Of a DNA stretch of 64,000 nt, positions 1 through 8,844 are shown piece by piece. A program made the position numbers and the translations under genes. Each line of letters opens with the position of its first letter. The first letter of the stretch is position 1. Under the pieces are notes generated by a model that was not told where the DNA came from, did not search any database, and saw only the letters and a program-made list of their open reading frames with translations. This stretch comes from Nocardia ninae NBRC 108245. Its GTDB lineage: Bacteria; Actinomycetota; Actinomycetes; Mycobacteriales; Mycobacteriaceae. The stretch covers positions 124,001 to 188,000 of the forward strand of contig NZ_BJXA01000003.1 of NCBI RefSeq assembly GCF_007990755.1. The letters run 5' to 3'.

Positions 1-63
1 TGCCGCTGTCCTGTGGCAAGTCGAGTCCGCGGCCGGACGCCTCTCCGCCCGGCCGCGCAAAAC

Positions 64-474
64 TCAGATGGCGGGCAGGCTGGCGTCGGGGAACGAGTGG
101 TGTTCGTGCGCCACAATCCACCGCTCGTTTTCCTTGCGCAGGCCGAGGGTGAGGCGGAGCCGTCGGCCCGGGTCTTTGGCGAAGTCCTCGGCCGTCCCGC
201 ACAGCAGCAGGGCATGGGCGAACGCGACGTCAGCGCCTGCTGTGACGTCTAGCGAGACGATCTCGAACGTCGCCCCCTGCGCCTGCCACTCGAAGAAACC
301 AGGCCAGGCCGCCTGGTACGCGTCGATGCCGCGCAGACCTTCGTCCGGCGGCGGCACATCGAACATGACGATGTCGGGGGCGTGATCGGCGAGAACGGCG
401 GCCAGGTCGCCCGCGTGCACGGCGGCAGCCCACCGCTCGATCAGAACCCGGATCGTCTTCTCGTCGTCCGACAT
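64..474 (-). CDS. SnoaL-like / nuclear transport factor 2 family protein
   Basis: A 136-residue single-domain protein of the NTF2/SnoaL fold (YybH-like group). It opens with the helix typical of the family (DEKTIRVLIERWAAAVHAGD), followed by a DIVMFDVPPP segment and alternating strands up to WIVAHEHHSFP. Such proteins form a cone-shaped pocket and act as isomerases, hydrolases or binding proteins; the substrate cannot be told here. The ATG is preceded by a weak AGGGACG ribosome-binding site. It stands alone on the minus strand, about 325 bases downstream of the permease gene that is read the same way. No signal peptide is seen, so it should be cytoplasmic. Confidence 0.75.
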   Translation of the reverse strand: MSDDEKTIRVLIERWAAAVHAGDLAAVLADHAPDIVMFDVPPPDEGLRGIDAYQAAWPGFFEWQAQGATFEIVSLDVTAGADVAFAHALLLCGTAEDFAKDPGRRLRLTLGLRKENERWIVAHEHHSFPDASLPAI

Positions 475-798
475 CGTTCATCGTCCCTTCATACGGCGCC
501 TCACCAGTACGTTCGGCATGCAGTGAGCCTGCCGGAAAAGACGCATGGGGCGCAATGGATTCCGTGTCTTATGTGAGATATCCCGACCTCTACAGGCCGG
601 TTTCCGCTGCTAGGGCCGGTGTCGAAGTCCCATCCGGGTGCCGAATCGCCGCCTAGACGCGTCATCGTCGCGACGGGGCGGATCCGACCGCCGACAATCT
701 GGACGCGGCGGTCTTCGAGGTGGCAGGCATGGTCGTGCTCGGCGCGATCATGTCGATGATCCAGCCCCGGACGCATCCGTCCGGACTACGACACCCGC
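475..798. other. Gene-free stretch, nothing recognised
   Basis: No convincing gene lies here. The short open frames are arginine- or histidine-rich and look like by-products of high GC. No clear promoter, repeat or terminator was seen. Confidence 0.5.
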
Positions 799-2199
799 CT
801 AGCGGACAGCCACCGGGGCGAGTGTCGAGCGTTTGCGCCCGTATCCGAGGTAAACCGCGACGCCGACCAGCACCCACACCGCGAACCGCACCCAGGTCAA
901 CCCGTCCAGCGTGGTCGCCAGCAACACGCACCCGACGAGCGCCAGCACCGGAACCACCGGCACGAACGGGGTGCGGAACGGCCGCTCCCGCTCGGGCTCT
1001 GCCTTCCGCAACACCAGCACCCCGATGCACACCACCGCGAACGCGGACAGCGCCCCGATGTTCACCAGCTCCACCACAATGTCGATGGGCAGCAGCCCGG
1101 CGATCGCCGCGCACACCGTGCCGAGCAGCAGCGTCAGCCGCACGGGCGTGGACCGCTTGCCGGTCTGCGCCAACCCGAAGGGCAGCAACCGATCTCGGCA
1201 CATCGCGAAACCCAGCCGCACCTGCGCGTACACGATCATCAGCAGACCCTTGGTCAACGCGATGATCGAGGCGATCACGATGACATTGCCGATCCAGCCG
1301 ATCTTCAACCCGTCGAACGCGGTAGCGATCGGCGCCCCGTTGTTCAGCGTCGCGAACGGCGCCATACCGGTGAGCACGGCGCTGACCAGGGCGTAGAGCA
1401 CGGTCGCGATGAGCACCGTGCCGATGATGGCGAACGGAATGTCTCGGCGCGGGTTGCGCGCCTCCTCCGCCGAGGCGGCGACGACATCGAAGCCGAGGAA
1501 AGCGAAGAACGCGATCGCCGCACCCCCGATGATGCCGCTGACGCCGAACGGCGCGAACGGCGTCCAGTTCTGCACGTCGATGTGCGGGGCGCCGACCGCG
1601 ACCACCAGCACCAGCACGCCGATCGTCACGCCGACCAGCACCTTGGTGATCCGCGCGGTCAGCGACACCTCGCCGACCAGCACCGCGACGATCGCCCCGA
1701 TGATGAGCATCGCGGGCAGGTTCACGATCCCGCCCTCGGTCGGCCCCGCCGCGATGGCCTTCGGAATGGTGATGCCGAACAACGAATCCAGCGCCGACAC
1801 CGTGGTCCCGGACCAGCCGATCGCCACCGCGGCCCCGGCGATCACGAACTCCAGCAACAGATTCCAGCCGACCAGGAACGCGGGCCCCTCACCGAGCGTG
1901 GCATAGGTGTAGGTGTAGGCACTGCCGGACACCGGCACCATCGCCGCCAGCTCGCTATAGCAGAGCGCGACCAGCACACACACGGTTCCGGCCAGCACGA
2001 ACGACAGCACGATCGACGGCCCGGCTTTTTCCGCGGCGGCCACACCGGTGATCACGAAGATGCCCGCGCCGACAATGGTGCCGACACCCATCGCCGTGAG
2101 GTCGATGCGGCCGAGCCTGCGCGCCAGCGTGGGCGCTCCATCGGACATCGCGGTGTCGGGCAAACGGCGGCGCGATCGCTGAGCGGCTGGGGTGGTCAT
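799..2199 (-). CDS. APC-family amino acid permease (cationic amino acid transporter type)
   Basis: A 466-residue membrane protein with about twelve hydrophobic segments. Near the N-terminus it has the APC signature GTIVGAGIFVITGVAA followed by AGPSIVLSFVLAG and YSELAAMVPVSGSAYTYTYA, a run typical of the YfnA/CAT group. It is expected to take up amino acids across the cytoplasmic membrane by proton or cation symport; arginine or lysine are typical for the group but the substrate is not proven. It ends in a short basic tail. It is not clearly in an operon: about 257 bases separate it from ssuD, which is read in the same direction. Confidence 0.85.
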   Translation of the reverse strand: MTTPAAQRSRRRLPDTAMSDGAPTLARRLGRIDLTAMGVGTIVGAGIFVITGVAAAEKAGPSIVLSFVLAGTVCVLVALCYSELAAMVPVSGSAYTYTYATLGEGPAFLVGWNLLLEFVIAGAAVAIGWSGTTVSALDSLFGITIPKAIAAGPTEGGIVNLPAMLIIGAIVAVLVGEVSLTARITKVLVGVTIGVLVLVVAVGAPHIDVQNWTPFAPFGVSGIIGGAAIAFFAFLGFDVVAASAEEARNPRRDIPFAIIGTVLIATVLYALVSAVLTGMAPFATLNNGAPIATAFDGLKIGWIGNVIVIASIIALTKGLLMIVYAQVRLGFAMCRDRLLPFGLAQTGKRSTPVRLTLLLGTVCAAIAGLLPIDIVVELVNIGALSAFAVVCIGVLVLRKAEPERERPFRTPFVPVVPVLALVGCVLLATTLDGLTWVRFAVWVLVGVAVYLGYGRKRSTLAPVAVR

Positions 2200-2418
2200 G
2201 ACTCCCTTACGAACTCGTCCAGAGGTCCCGCCTGAGCGCCGAACCGACAGACCATTCTCGTAGGAGTGCGTGCGCCGCCGTCAACTGGGGGTCTGCTACC
2301 TGCACAAACGCACCCTGACTGATTCCCCGCGCACCCAATCGCATGCGAAACCGGGTGCGTGGAAATCAGCGGCTGTGCGGCGTCAGGCGAGCGACTGGAT
2401 CGCCCGACTGACACCGCG

Positions 2419-2437
2419 CGCCCACGAAACGTGGGCG
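2419..2437 (-). terminator. Hairpin downstream of ssuD
   Basis: CGCCCACG-AAA-CGTGGGCG forms a perfect 8-bp stem about 20 bases past the ssuD stop. There is no T-run, so it is a weak candidate for the end of the ssu transcript. A direct repeat GGAAATCAGCGG flanks it (2361-2372 and 2438-2449). Confidence 0.35.
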
Positions 2438-2456
2438 GGAAATCAGCGGGGACGAG

Positions 2457-3602
2457 TCAGCTGCTGGATGACGCTGCGAAAGGCGTCGCTACCGGCGCGG
2501 CGGCCGGTCGATACGGGTGCGTCCACAACCCCTTGCGCTCGAGAATTGGCAGCACCCCTTCACCGAACCAGTACGCCTCCTCCAGATGCGGATACCCGGA
2601 CAGGATGAAGTGGCTGATCCCCAGCTTCGAGTACTCGACCAGCCGCTCGGCAACCTCGGCGTGCGAGCCGACCAGCGCCGTGCCCGCCCCACCACGCACC
2701 AGCCCGACACCGGCCCACAGGTTGGGTGCGATCTCCAGCCGATCGGTGGCACCCCCGTGCAACTCGGACATGCGCCGCTGCCCCTCCGACTCGCTGCGCG
2801 CCAGGCTCGCCTGCACCCGCTCGATATCGGCCGGATCGATGCCTTGCAGCAGCCGATCTGCCTCGGCCCACGCCTCTTCCGAGGTGTCGCGGCTGATCAC
2901 GTGGATGCGCAGACCGTAGTCGAGGATGCGCCCCTGATCGACGGCCAGGCGCCGGATCCACTCCAGCTTCCTGCTCACCGCGAGCAGCGGTTCACCCCAG
3001 GTGAGGTAGGTGTCGGCGTAGCGGGCCGCGACCGGACCGGCCGGCGCGGAGGAACCACCGAAGAAGACAGGCGGAATGGGATCGGGCCGGTTGCTCAGCA
3101 ACGCGTCGCGGACGTGAATGTGCTCGCCCTCGAAGGTGATCGGCTCGTGCGTGCGCCACAGCTCGCGCACCACGTGCAGAAACTCGCCGGTGCGGGTGTA
3201 GCGCTGTTCCTTGTCCAGGAAGTCGCCATAGGCCTGCTGCTCGTGCGACTCGCCGCCGGTCACTACGTTCAACAGCAGCCTGCCCTGCGAATGCCGCTGG
3301 AAGGTGCCCGCCATCTGCGCGGCCAGCGTCGGGCTGACCAGGCCGGGGCGCAGCGCGACCAGGAACTTCAGCGTCTCGGTGGTGTCCACCATCATCGCCG
3401 TGGTGAGCCAGGCGTCCTCGCACCAAGCGCCGGTCGGAGTGAGAACGGCCTCGAAGCCGTTGTCCTCGGCGGCGGCCCCGATCTGGTTCAGGTAGCGCAG
3501 CGTCGCGGGGCGGTCGCCGGACATGAAGGTGCCGTGCCCGCCGGCGACCAGGCCGCGCGAATCGCCGTAGGTGGGCAGGAACCAATGGAACGACAAAGTC
3601 AT
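2457..3602 (-). CDS. ssuD: FMNH2-dependent alkanesulfonate monooxygenase
   Basis: A 381-residue luciferase-like (LLM class) flavin-dependent monooxygenase. It matches the SsuD line: HWFLPTYGDSR at the start, TPTGAWCEDAW with the cysteine known from SsuD, then LLLNVVTGG and GFFLH/REL-type segments. SsuD uses reduced FMN and oxygen to cleave C1-C14 alkanesulfonates into sulfite and an aldehyde in the cytoplasm, feeding sulfur assimilation. It is the last gene of ssuC-B-A-D and starts 12 bases after the ssuA stop, with a strong TGAGGAG site. No flavin reductase (ssuE) lies in this window, so reduced flavin must come from elsewhere. The C-terminus is an alanine/serine-rich tail. Confidence 0.9.
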   Translation of the reverse strand: MTLSFHWFLPTYGDSRGLVAGGHGTFMSGDRPATLRYLNQIGAAAEDNGFEAVLTPTGAWCEDAWLTTAMMVDTTETLKFLVALRPGLVSPTLAAQMAGTFQRHSQGRLLLNVVTGGESHEQQAYGDFLDKEQRYTRTGEFLHVVRELWRTHEPITFEGEHIHVRDALLSNRPDPIPPVFFGGSSAPAGPVAARYADTYLTWGEPLLAVSRKLEWIRRLAVDQGRILDYGLRIHVISRDTSEEAWAEADRLLQGIDPADIERVQASLARSESEGQRRMSELHGGATDRLEIAPNLWAGVGLVRGGAGTALVGSHAEVAERLVEYSKLGISHFILSGYPHLEEAYWFGEGVLPILERKGLWTHPYRPAAAPVATPFAASSSS

Positions 3603-3614
3603 GGAGCCAACTCC

Positions 3615-4616
3615 TCAGGAAGCGGGGAACAGGTCGTTGAAGCGGGTGTCGGTGTAGTCGGCGATGTTCACCTTGCGCGGGATCAGCCCGGCGTCGGCGA
3701 ACGCGTCGGCCACGCCTTGCTCGGCGGCGATGGCGCCGGCGTCGAGCGGATGGTCTTGGTACGGGCCACGTTTCACGACAGTGAGCGCGACGTCGTAGGG
3801 CAGGCCGGTGAGTTCGGCGTAGGTCTTCGCCCACTGCTCGGGGTGCGTGTTGACCCAAGCGTGCGCCCGGGCGATGCGGGCGAGCAGGTCACGCAGCGCG
3901 GCGGCGGTCGCCTTGCTGCCCAGTGCTTTGTCACCGGCGATGTAGAAGGCGTCACCGGTCACATAACCGTTGCCGCTCACCAGTATTCGCGCGTTGGCCT
4001 GCTGCTCGGCCTGCGCGGTGTACGGATCCCAGATGGCCCACGCGTCCACCCGGCCGGTGGTCAGCGCGGCCAGTGCGTCCGGCGGCTGTAGGTATTGCGG
4101 CTCGATCTGGTCCCATTTGACGCCTGCCTTGCTCAGCACCGCGAGCAGGTGGGCATGCGCCGAGCTGCCCTTGGTGACGGCAATCTTCTTGCCGCGCAAT
4201 TCTTCCGGGCTGCGCAAGGGCGAATCCTTGGGCACCACGATGCCCTGACCGTCCTTGCCTGCCTGGTACGCGCTGACAATCTTGATCGCTGATTTGGCCG
4301 CTGCGGCGAAGATCGGCGGAGCGTTGCCGACGCCGCCGATATCGACCGCGCCGGAGTTGATCGCCTCCAGCATCGGCGGTCCTGCCTGGTACTGCGACCA
4401 GGTGATCTTGTAGGGCGTCTCCACCTCGCCTGCCGCAGTGAGCAGGGCTTGCAACCCGGTGCCCTTCTGATCGCCCGCGCGTACCGTCACCTGGGACAGG
4501 TCCACCGAACCGTCCGGGCGCACCGCCGCGTCGTCGGACTTGTCGGACCCGCAGGCCGTGCCGACCGTGACGACCAGTGCGAGAGTCGTTGCGAGCAGCA
4601 GCCTTCTGGCTTTCAT
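3615..4616 (-). CDS. ssuA: Aliphatic sulfonate-binding lipoprotein of ABC transporter
   Basis: A 333-residue solute-binding protein. The start is set at the ATG that overlaps the ssuB stop by four bases (ATGA). It gives a lipoprotein signal peptide MKARRLLLATTLALVVTVG with lipobox VGTAC; longer upstream frames are arginine-rich and implausible. After lipidation it should sit on the outer face of the membrane and deliver sulfonates to SsuC. NMT1/SsuA-type features include GDQKGTGLQALL, GAVDIGGVGNAPPIFAAAA and GSSAHAHLLAVL, which form the anion-binding cleft. It is third in the ssuC-B-A-D operon. Confidence 0.9.
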   Translation of the reverse strand: MKARRLLLATTLALVVTVGTACGSDKSDDAAVRPDGSVDLSQVTVRAGDQKGTGLQALLTAAGEVETPYKITWSQYQAGPPMLEAINSGAVDIGGVGNAPPIFAAAAKSAIKIVSAYQAGKDGQGIVVPKDSPLRSPEELRGKKIAVTKGSSAHAHLLAVLSKAGVKWDQIEPQYLQPPDALAALTTGRVDAWAIWDPYTAQAEQQANARILVSGNGYVTGDAFYIAGDKALGSKATAAALRDLLARIARAHAWVNTHPEQWAKTYAELTGLPYDVALTVVKRGPYQDHPLDAGAIAAEQGVADAFADAGLIPRKVNIADYTDTRFNDLFPAS

Positions 4617-5371
4617 TCGGTTCCTTCCGGTGCGACGCCGAGTTGGGCGAGCAGGGTTTCGCGCAGGGAGAGCAGGAGCGGATGATCGCTGCGGCGCGGA
4701 CGCGGCAGCTCGATGCGGGACTCGTGGGCGATGCGGCCGTCGCCGAGCACCAGCACCCGGTCGGCCAGGCGCAGCGCCTCGTCCACGTCGTGGGTGACCA
4801 GCAGGACCCCGGGACGGCGGCGCTGCCACAGGTCGATGACCAAGCGGTGAATGGTGATGCGGGTCAACGCGTCGAGGGCGCTGAAGGGTTCGTCGAGCAG
4901 CAGCAGATCCGGCTCCCGGACCAGGGCACGGGCCAGGCTGGCACGTTGCGCCTCACCGCCGGACAGCGTCAGCGGCCAGGCGTCAGCGCGCTCGGCCAGG
5001 CCGACCTCGGCCAGCGCGGCCCGGGCCGCAGACTTGGGGTCGTTGTGCCGCAAACCGAGAAATACGTTGGCCAGCACCCGTTTCCACGGCACCAGGCGTG
5101 GTTCCTGGAAGGCGACGGCAATGGTGCCGTGTGTGGTCAGCTCGCCCTGAACGCCTCGATCGAGACCAGCCAACGCACGCAGCAGCGTGGACTTTCCCGA
5201 GCCGCTGCGGCCGAGCAATGCGACGAATTCGCCTGGGGCGATGTCGAGATCGAGACCGTCGAGCACGCGGCGGCCGTCGAAATCGCGCACGAGCCCACGC
5301 ACCCGGGCCACCGGCGGATCCGACACCACCGGCTCGGCGGTGATCACTGCCCCAAGAACCCGCGTCGCCAT
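4613..5371 (-). CDS. ssuB: Sulfonate ABC transporter ATPase
   Basis: A 252-residue ABC ATPase with Walker A GRSGSGKST, Q-loop near VAFQEPRLVPWK, signature LSGGEAQR, Walker B LLLLDEPFSALD and the switch histidine in LVTHDVDEA. It powers sulfonate import with SsuC and SsuA. The ATG at 5371 was chosen because AGAGGAAGG lies 7-8 bases upstream. A GTG at 5347 would give a GTGA overlap with ssuC and is a fair alternative. As used here it overlaps the ssuC end by 28 bases and the ssuA start by four, so translation of the operon is coupled. Confidence 0.9.
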   Translation of the reverse strand: MATRVLGAVITAEPVVSDPPVARVRGLVRDFDGRRVLDGLDLDIAPGEFVALLGRSGSGKSTLLRALAGLDRGVQGELTTHGTIAVAFQEPRLVPWKRVLANVFLGLRHNDPKSAARAALAEVGLAERADAWPLTLSGGEAQRASLARALVREPDLLLLDEPFSALDALTRITIHRLVIDLWQRRRPGVLLVTHDVDEALRLADRVLVLGDGRIAHESRIELPRPRRSDHPLLLSLRETLLAQLGVAPEGTE

Positions 5372-6162
5372 GCCAGCGCCTTCCTCTCGATCAGTCGGAC
5401 GAACGCGTCGGTCAGCAGGCCGAGCACGCAGTACACCAACAGGCCGACGACGATGACGTCGGTGCGCAGGAATTCGCGGGCGTCATTGATCAGAAAACCA
5501 AGTCCCGCATCGGCATTGACCTGCTCGGCGACGATCAACGCCAGCCACGCGATGCCCAGCGACTGGCGCAATCCGACGAGGGTCTGCGGCAGTGCCCCCG
5601 GCAGCACGATGTGCCCGAGCAGCGCGAGTCGGCCGAGCTGCTGCACCTCGGCCAGCTCGGCCAGTTTGCCGTCCACGCCGCGGATGCCGGCGAAGGTGTT
5701 GAGGTACAACGGGATTGCCGCGCCGAACGCGACCAGCACCACCTTCGGCAGCTCACCGATGCCGAACCACAGGATCAGCAGCGGGATCAGCCCGTAGAAC
5801 GGCACCGTGCGCAGCATCTGCATCGGCGGATCGACCACGTACTCGCCGACCGTGCTCAAACCGGCCAGCACGGCCAGACCGATCCCCAGCACGGCTCCGA
5901 TCACGAATCCGGTCGCCGCGCGGCCGAGCGATACCGTGATCGCTTCCTGCAACGTGCCGTCCCGCAGCAGTTCCCAGGTGGTTTCCGCGATGGTGGCCGG
6001 CGAGGCGAGCAGTCGTTCCGGCAGCACGCCGGTGGCGCTGGCAACCTGCCATGCGACTACGAGAACCAACGGGCTGACGACCCGCAGCCACGTCTTGCGC
6101 GGCCGCCGTCGAGCCGCCGACCGAACCCGAATCGGTGTCGGCTCCAAGACAATTGATGACAC
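5344..6162 (-). CDS. ssuC: Sulfonate ABC transporter permease
   Basis: A 272-residue integral membrane permease of the BPD_transp_1 family with about six hydrophobic segments. The coupling loop (EAA motif) region is near LAELAEVQQLGRLALLGHI. It forms the transmembrane path for alkanesulfonates with SsuB. The GTG start is preceded by CCGAGGTGTCGC. It is the first gene of the leftward ssu operon, and the 239-base gap before the divergent EthA-like gene should hold both promoters. Confidence 0.9.
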   Translation of the reverse strand: MSSIVLEPTPIRVRSAARRRPRKTWLRVVSPLVLVVAWQVASATGVLPERLLASPATIAETTWELLRDGTLQEAITVSLGRAATGFVIGAVLGIGLAVLAGLSTVGEYVVDPPMQMLRTVPFYGLIPLLILWFGIGELPKVVLVAFGAAIPLYLNTFAGIRGVDGKLAELAEVQQLGRLALLGHIVLPGALPQTLVGLRQSLGIAWLALIVAEQVNADAGLGFLINDAREFLRTDVIVVGLLVYCVLGLLTDAFVRLIERKALAWRRGFLGQ

Positions 6163-6251
6163 GCGACACCTCGGGTAGGGGACGGGGACGCGGATCGCCG
6201 CTGAGCGCGCCGCAGTTATCCATGCTGTGCGCGCGGCGGGTCGGAGTCACC

Positions 6252-6265
6252 GGTTGAAACCAACC
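6252..6265 (-). other. Short hairpin in ssu leader
   Basis: GGTTG-AAAC-CAACC pairs as a 5-bp stem and could extend with a bulge. It lies in the presumed leader of ssuC. It did not fit a riboswitch family I know. Confidence 0.25.
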
Positions 6266-6316
6266 CGGTTTTAATTGGGCCGCCCTCGTCAGCGTGCTCC
6301 CAGCAACCGCTACTAG

Positions 6317-6342
6317 ACGTAACCTGAAATAACACGTAACCT
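6317..6342. promoter_or_regulatory. Direct repeat in ssu/EthA-like divergent promoter region
   Basis: ACGTAACCT occurs at 6317-6325 and again at 6334-6342, a 17-base period, between the divergent ssuC and monooxygenase genes. Such phased repeats often are activator sites. No regulator gene is adjacent, so the binding protein is unknown. Confidence 0.45.
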
Positions 6343-6401
6343 CGACAAGGAGCTCTCGGTCGAAGGTGATCGAGGCGTGACCAGACGAAACGAGATCCTC
6401 A

Positions 6402-7919
6402 ATGACGCGGCATGTCGACGTACTGATCATCGGCGCGGGCCTCTCCGGCATCGGGATGGCCTGCCACCTCACCCGTGAGCAGACCGGACGCAGCTACGCC
6501 ATCCTGGAGCGCCGCACCGCCATCGGCGGCACCTGGGACCTGTTCCGGTACCCGGGCATCCGGTCCGACTCGGACATGTTCACCTTCGGCTACGGCTTCC
6601 GCCCGTGGATCGGCACCAAGGTGCTCGCCGACGGGCCGCACATCCGCCAGTACGTCGAGGACACCGCCGTCGAATACGGCGTCAAGGAGCACATCCACTT
6701 CGGGCGCAAGGTAACCACCGCCCGCTGGTCCAGCGAGGCAGGCATCTGGACGGTCGAGGCGCTGAACGAGCAGACCGGCGACGTCGAGACCTTCACCAGC
6801 AACTTCCTGGTCGGTTGTACCGGCTACTACGACTACGACAACGGTTACCGCCCCGAATTCCCCGGCGAGGCGGACTTCGGCGGGCAGATCGTGCACCCGC
6901 AGCACTGGCCCGAGGACCTCGACTACCGCGGCAAGCGCGTCGTCGTCATCGGCAGCGGTGCCACCGCGATCACGCTCGTGCCCGCGATGAGCGGCGACGC
7001 GGAGCACGTCACCATGTTGCAGCGGTCGCCCACCTACATCACCGCGCTGCCCGCCGACGACCCCGTCGCCGTCGGCATGAAACTGGCCCGCGTGCCCGCC
7101 AAGATCGCCTACCGGGCCGGCCGGGCGCGCAATATCGCCTTGCAGCGCGCCAGTTTCCAGCTGTCTCGCACCAATCCCGCCGCGTCCCGCAGGCTGCTGC
7201 TCGCCGCGGTGCGTTTGCAGCTCGGTCCGAACATCGACATGCGGCACTTCACGCCGTCCTACAACCCGTGGGACCAGCGGCTGTGCGTCGTGCCCAGCGG
7301 TGACCTGTTCAAGGTGCTGCGCAGCGGTAAGGCGTCCATCGTCACCGACCGCATCGAGACCTTCACCGAGACCGGAATCCGGCTCGCCTCCGGTGAGGAA
7401 CTGCCCGCCGACATCGTGATCAGCGCGACCGGCCTGCGCGTGCAGATGCTCGGCGGCACCACCCTCGAGGTGGACGGCGAACCCGTGGTGACCCGCGACC
7501 GCGTCGTCTACAAGGGCGCGCTGCTCGACGGGGTGCCCAACGCACTCATGGTCCTCGGGTACACCAACGCGTCCTGGACGCTGAAGGCCGACCTCGCCGC
7601 CGAGTACTTCTGCCGGGTTCTCAACCACATGAAGGCGCACGGTTACACGCGGATGGTCGCGGTGGCCGAAGAAGGCGACCGCTCGCCCGACTCGGTCATG
7701 GGTGGCGCGCTGACCTCCGGCTACATCCAGCGCGGTGACGCGGTTATGCCGCGCCAGGGTGTCCGCGGTCCGTGGCAGGTCATCAACAACTACTTCCGCG
7801 ATCGCAAGATGCTCCGTAAGGGGCCGATCGAAGACGGTGTCCTCACCTTCGCCCGCGGCGCGAGCTCCGCTGGGGATGCGTCTGAGGGACGCCCGCTGGA
7901 AGCGACCCGCACCGCCTGA
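6402..7919 (+). CDS. EthA-like FAD/NADPH Baeyer-Villiger monooxygenase
   Basis: A 505-residue flavin monooxygenase. The FAD-binding GAGLSG is at residues 11-16, the Baeyer-Villiger fingerprint FGGQIVHPQHWP runs from about residue 159, and the NADPH-binding GSGATA starts at about 184. GGTWDLFRYPGIRSDSDM, YNPWDQRLC and YTNASWTLKADL are close to mycobacterial EthA, which oxidises ketones to esters and activates thioamide drugs such as ethionamide. No TetR (EthR-like) gene lies beside it, unlike M. tuberculosis. It is divergent from the sulfonate operon; no functional tie is evident beyond the shared promoter region. Confidence 0.85.
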   Translation: MTRHVDVLIIGAGLSGIGMACHLTREQTGRSYAILERRTAIGGTWDLFRYPGIRSDSDMFTFGYGFRPWIGTKVLADGPHIRQYVEDTAVEYGVKEHIHFGRKVTTARWSSEAGIWTVEALNEQTGDVETFTSNFLVGCTGYYDYDNGYRPEFPGEADFGGQIVHPQHWPEDLDYRGKRVVVIGSGATAITLVPAMSGDAEHVTMLQRSPTYITALPADDPVAVGMKLARVPAKIAYRAGRARNIALQRASFQLSRTNPAASRRLLLAAVRLQLGPNIDMRHFTPSYNPWDQRLCVVPSGDLFKVLRSGKASIVTDRIETFTETGIRLASGEELPADIVISATGLRVQMLGGTTLEVDGEPVVTRDRVVYKGALLDGVPNALMVLGYTNASWTLKADLAAEYFCRVLNHMKAHGYTRMVAVAEEGDRSPDSVMGGALTSGYIQRGDAVMPRQGVRGPWQVINNYFRDRKMLRKGPIEDGVLTFARGASSAGDASEGRPLEATRTA

Positions 7920-8123
7920 GCTTCGGTCGAGCTTCCGGCGATGCGGTAGCGGCCCACGCTGATCAACGGCGCTGGCGACCGGGGACCTCTCCGGTGTTCG
8001 GATGTCGTTGTGCGCGCGGCACAGTGGACCCAAGCCAGACTTCCGAGCGTTCGGTAAATATGTTCCAGCACTGAAGCGCCCAGACGTCCGATCATCAAGT
8101 GGCGGGTCGCCGAGGATAGCCAC

Positions 8124-8714
8124 ATGGATCAGGAAACATCGAGGCGCGGCGCCGACTTGCTGGCGGCTGATATCGAGGCGGCTCTGGGCTTCGAGGTGCA
8201 CATCGACGAAACGATCCCTGAGCACCTCCGTCGGCAACCTTCCCCACCGGGATGGTGGATCGAGTTGACCATTCCGGCTTTGAACGTCCTGGTCGGCTGT
8301 ACGCCGAGTGAGTCGACCCCCAGGGGTGTGGCGTGTGAACTCGCACAACGCATCCACGACGATGTCCTGACCCGCAGCGGAAAGATCTGGCCCGCCGACG
8401 GTGCGGGTGGCGACCAGCCGTTGCTCCCGACCTCGAGCGGGTGGCAGGGGCCGGGCGGCTCGGTGCCGTACGGGCAGGTCAAGGCGGCGAAGGAGCCCGA
8501 TCCGAGCCTCGACGGGGTGATTCGATGGTGGCTGCCGCACAGCTACGACGGTCTTATCGCCAGCCAGTCCGGTGACGACGTGTGGTTCTCGCGCTGGCAG
8601 TACGAGGGCGACGACCAACGGATCACGCCGGGGATGCCGGTGACGTGGCTTATCGGCGAAGGGCGGCACGGGAAGTACCGCAAGGCAAGCGAAGTCCGTC
8701 CGGCTCAGGAGTAA
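8124..8714 (+). CDS. Unknown protein with cold-shock-like C-terminal segment
   Basis: A 196-residue protein I cannot name. Residues 1-130 are mixed helix and strand without a recognised motif (PPGWWIELTIPALNVLVG). The last 65 residues follow the layout of a cold-shock/OB domain: GVIRWWLPHSYDGLI, DDVWFSRWQYEG, ITPGMPVTWLI, then GKYRKASEVRP. The RNP1 motif (KGFGFI) is replaced by SYDGLI, so nucleic-acid binding is uncertain. It appears monocistronic, flanked by about 200 bases upstream and 130 downstream. Confidence 0.6.
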   Translation: MDQETSRRGADLLAADIEAALGFEVHIDETIPEHLRRQPSPPGWWIELTIPALNVLVGCTPSESTPRGVACELAQRIHDDVLTRSGKIWPADGAGGDQPLLPTSSGWQGPGGSVPYGQVKAAKEPDPSLDGVIRWWLPHSYDGLIASQSGDDVWFSRWQYEGDDQRITPGMPVTWLIGEGRHGKYRKASEVRPAQE

Positions 8715-8844
8715 TCGTTAGGACCGGTCGCCGACGGACAGTTATCGCCGGCATCTCCAGCGTCGCAACTGGATTCGGTGATTCCGGAACGGGCCAGCGG
8801 GGCACGGTCGGACGTTGGCACACACTCGGACACGTCTCGCTCCG

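Noticed and set aside
501-776. 91-codon minus-strand frame
   Set aside because: No motif, no ribosome-binding site and unlikely composition.
6180-6230. Cysteine-containing leader peptide before ssuC
   Set aside because: The frame starting MDNCG has one cysteine and no stop before ssuC, so it is not a separate leader.
6163-6401. SAM-type riboswitch upstream of ssuC
   Set aside because: GAGGGCGGCCC and a hairpin look suggestive, but conserved SAM-I or SAM-IV core positions could not be matched.
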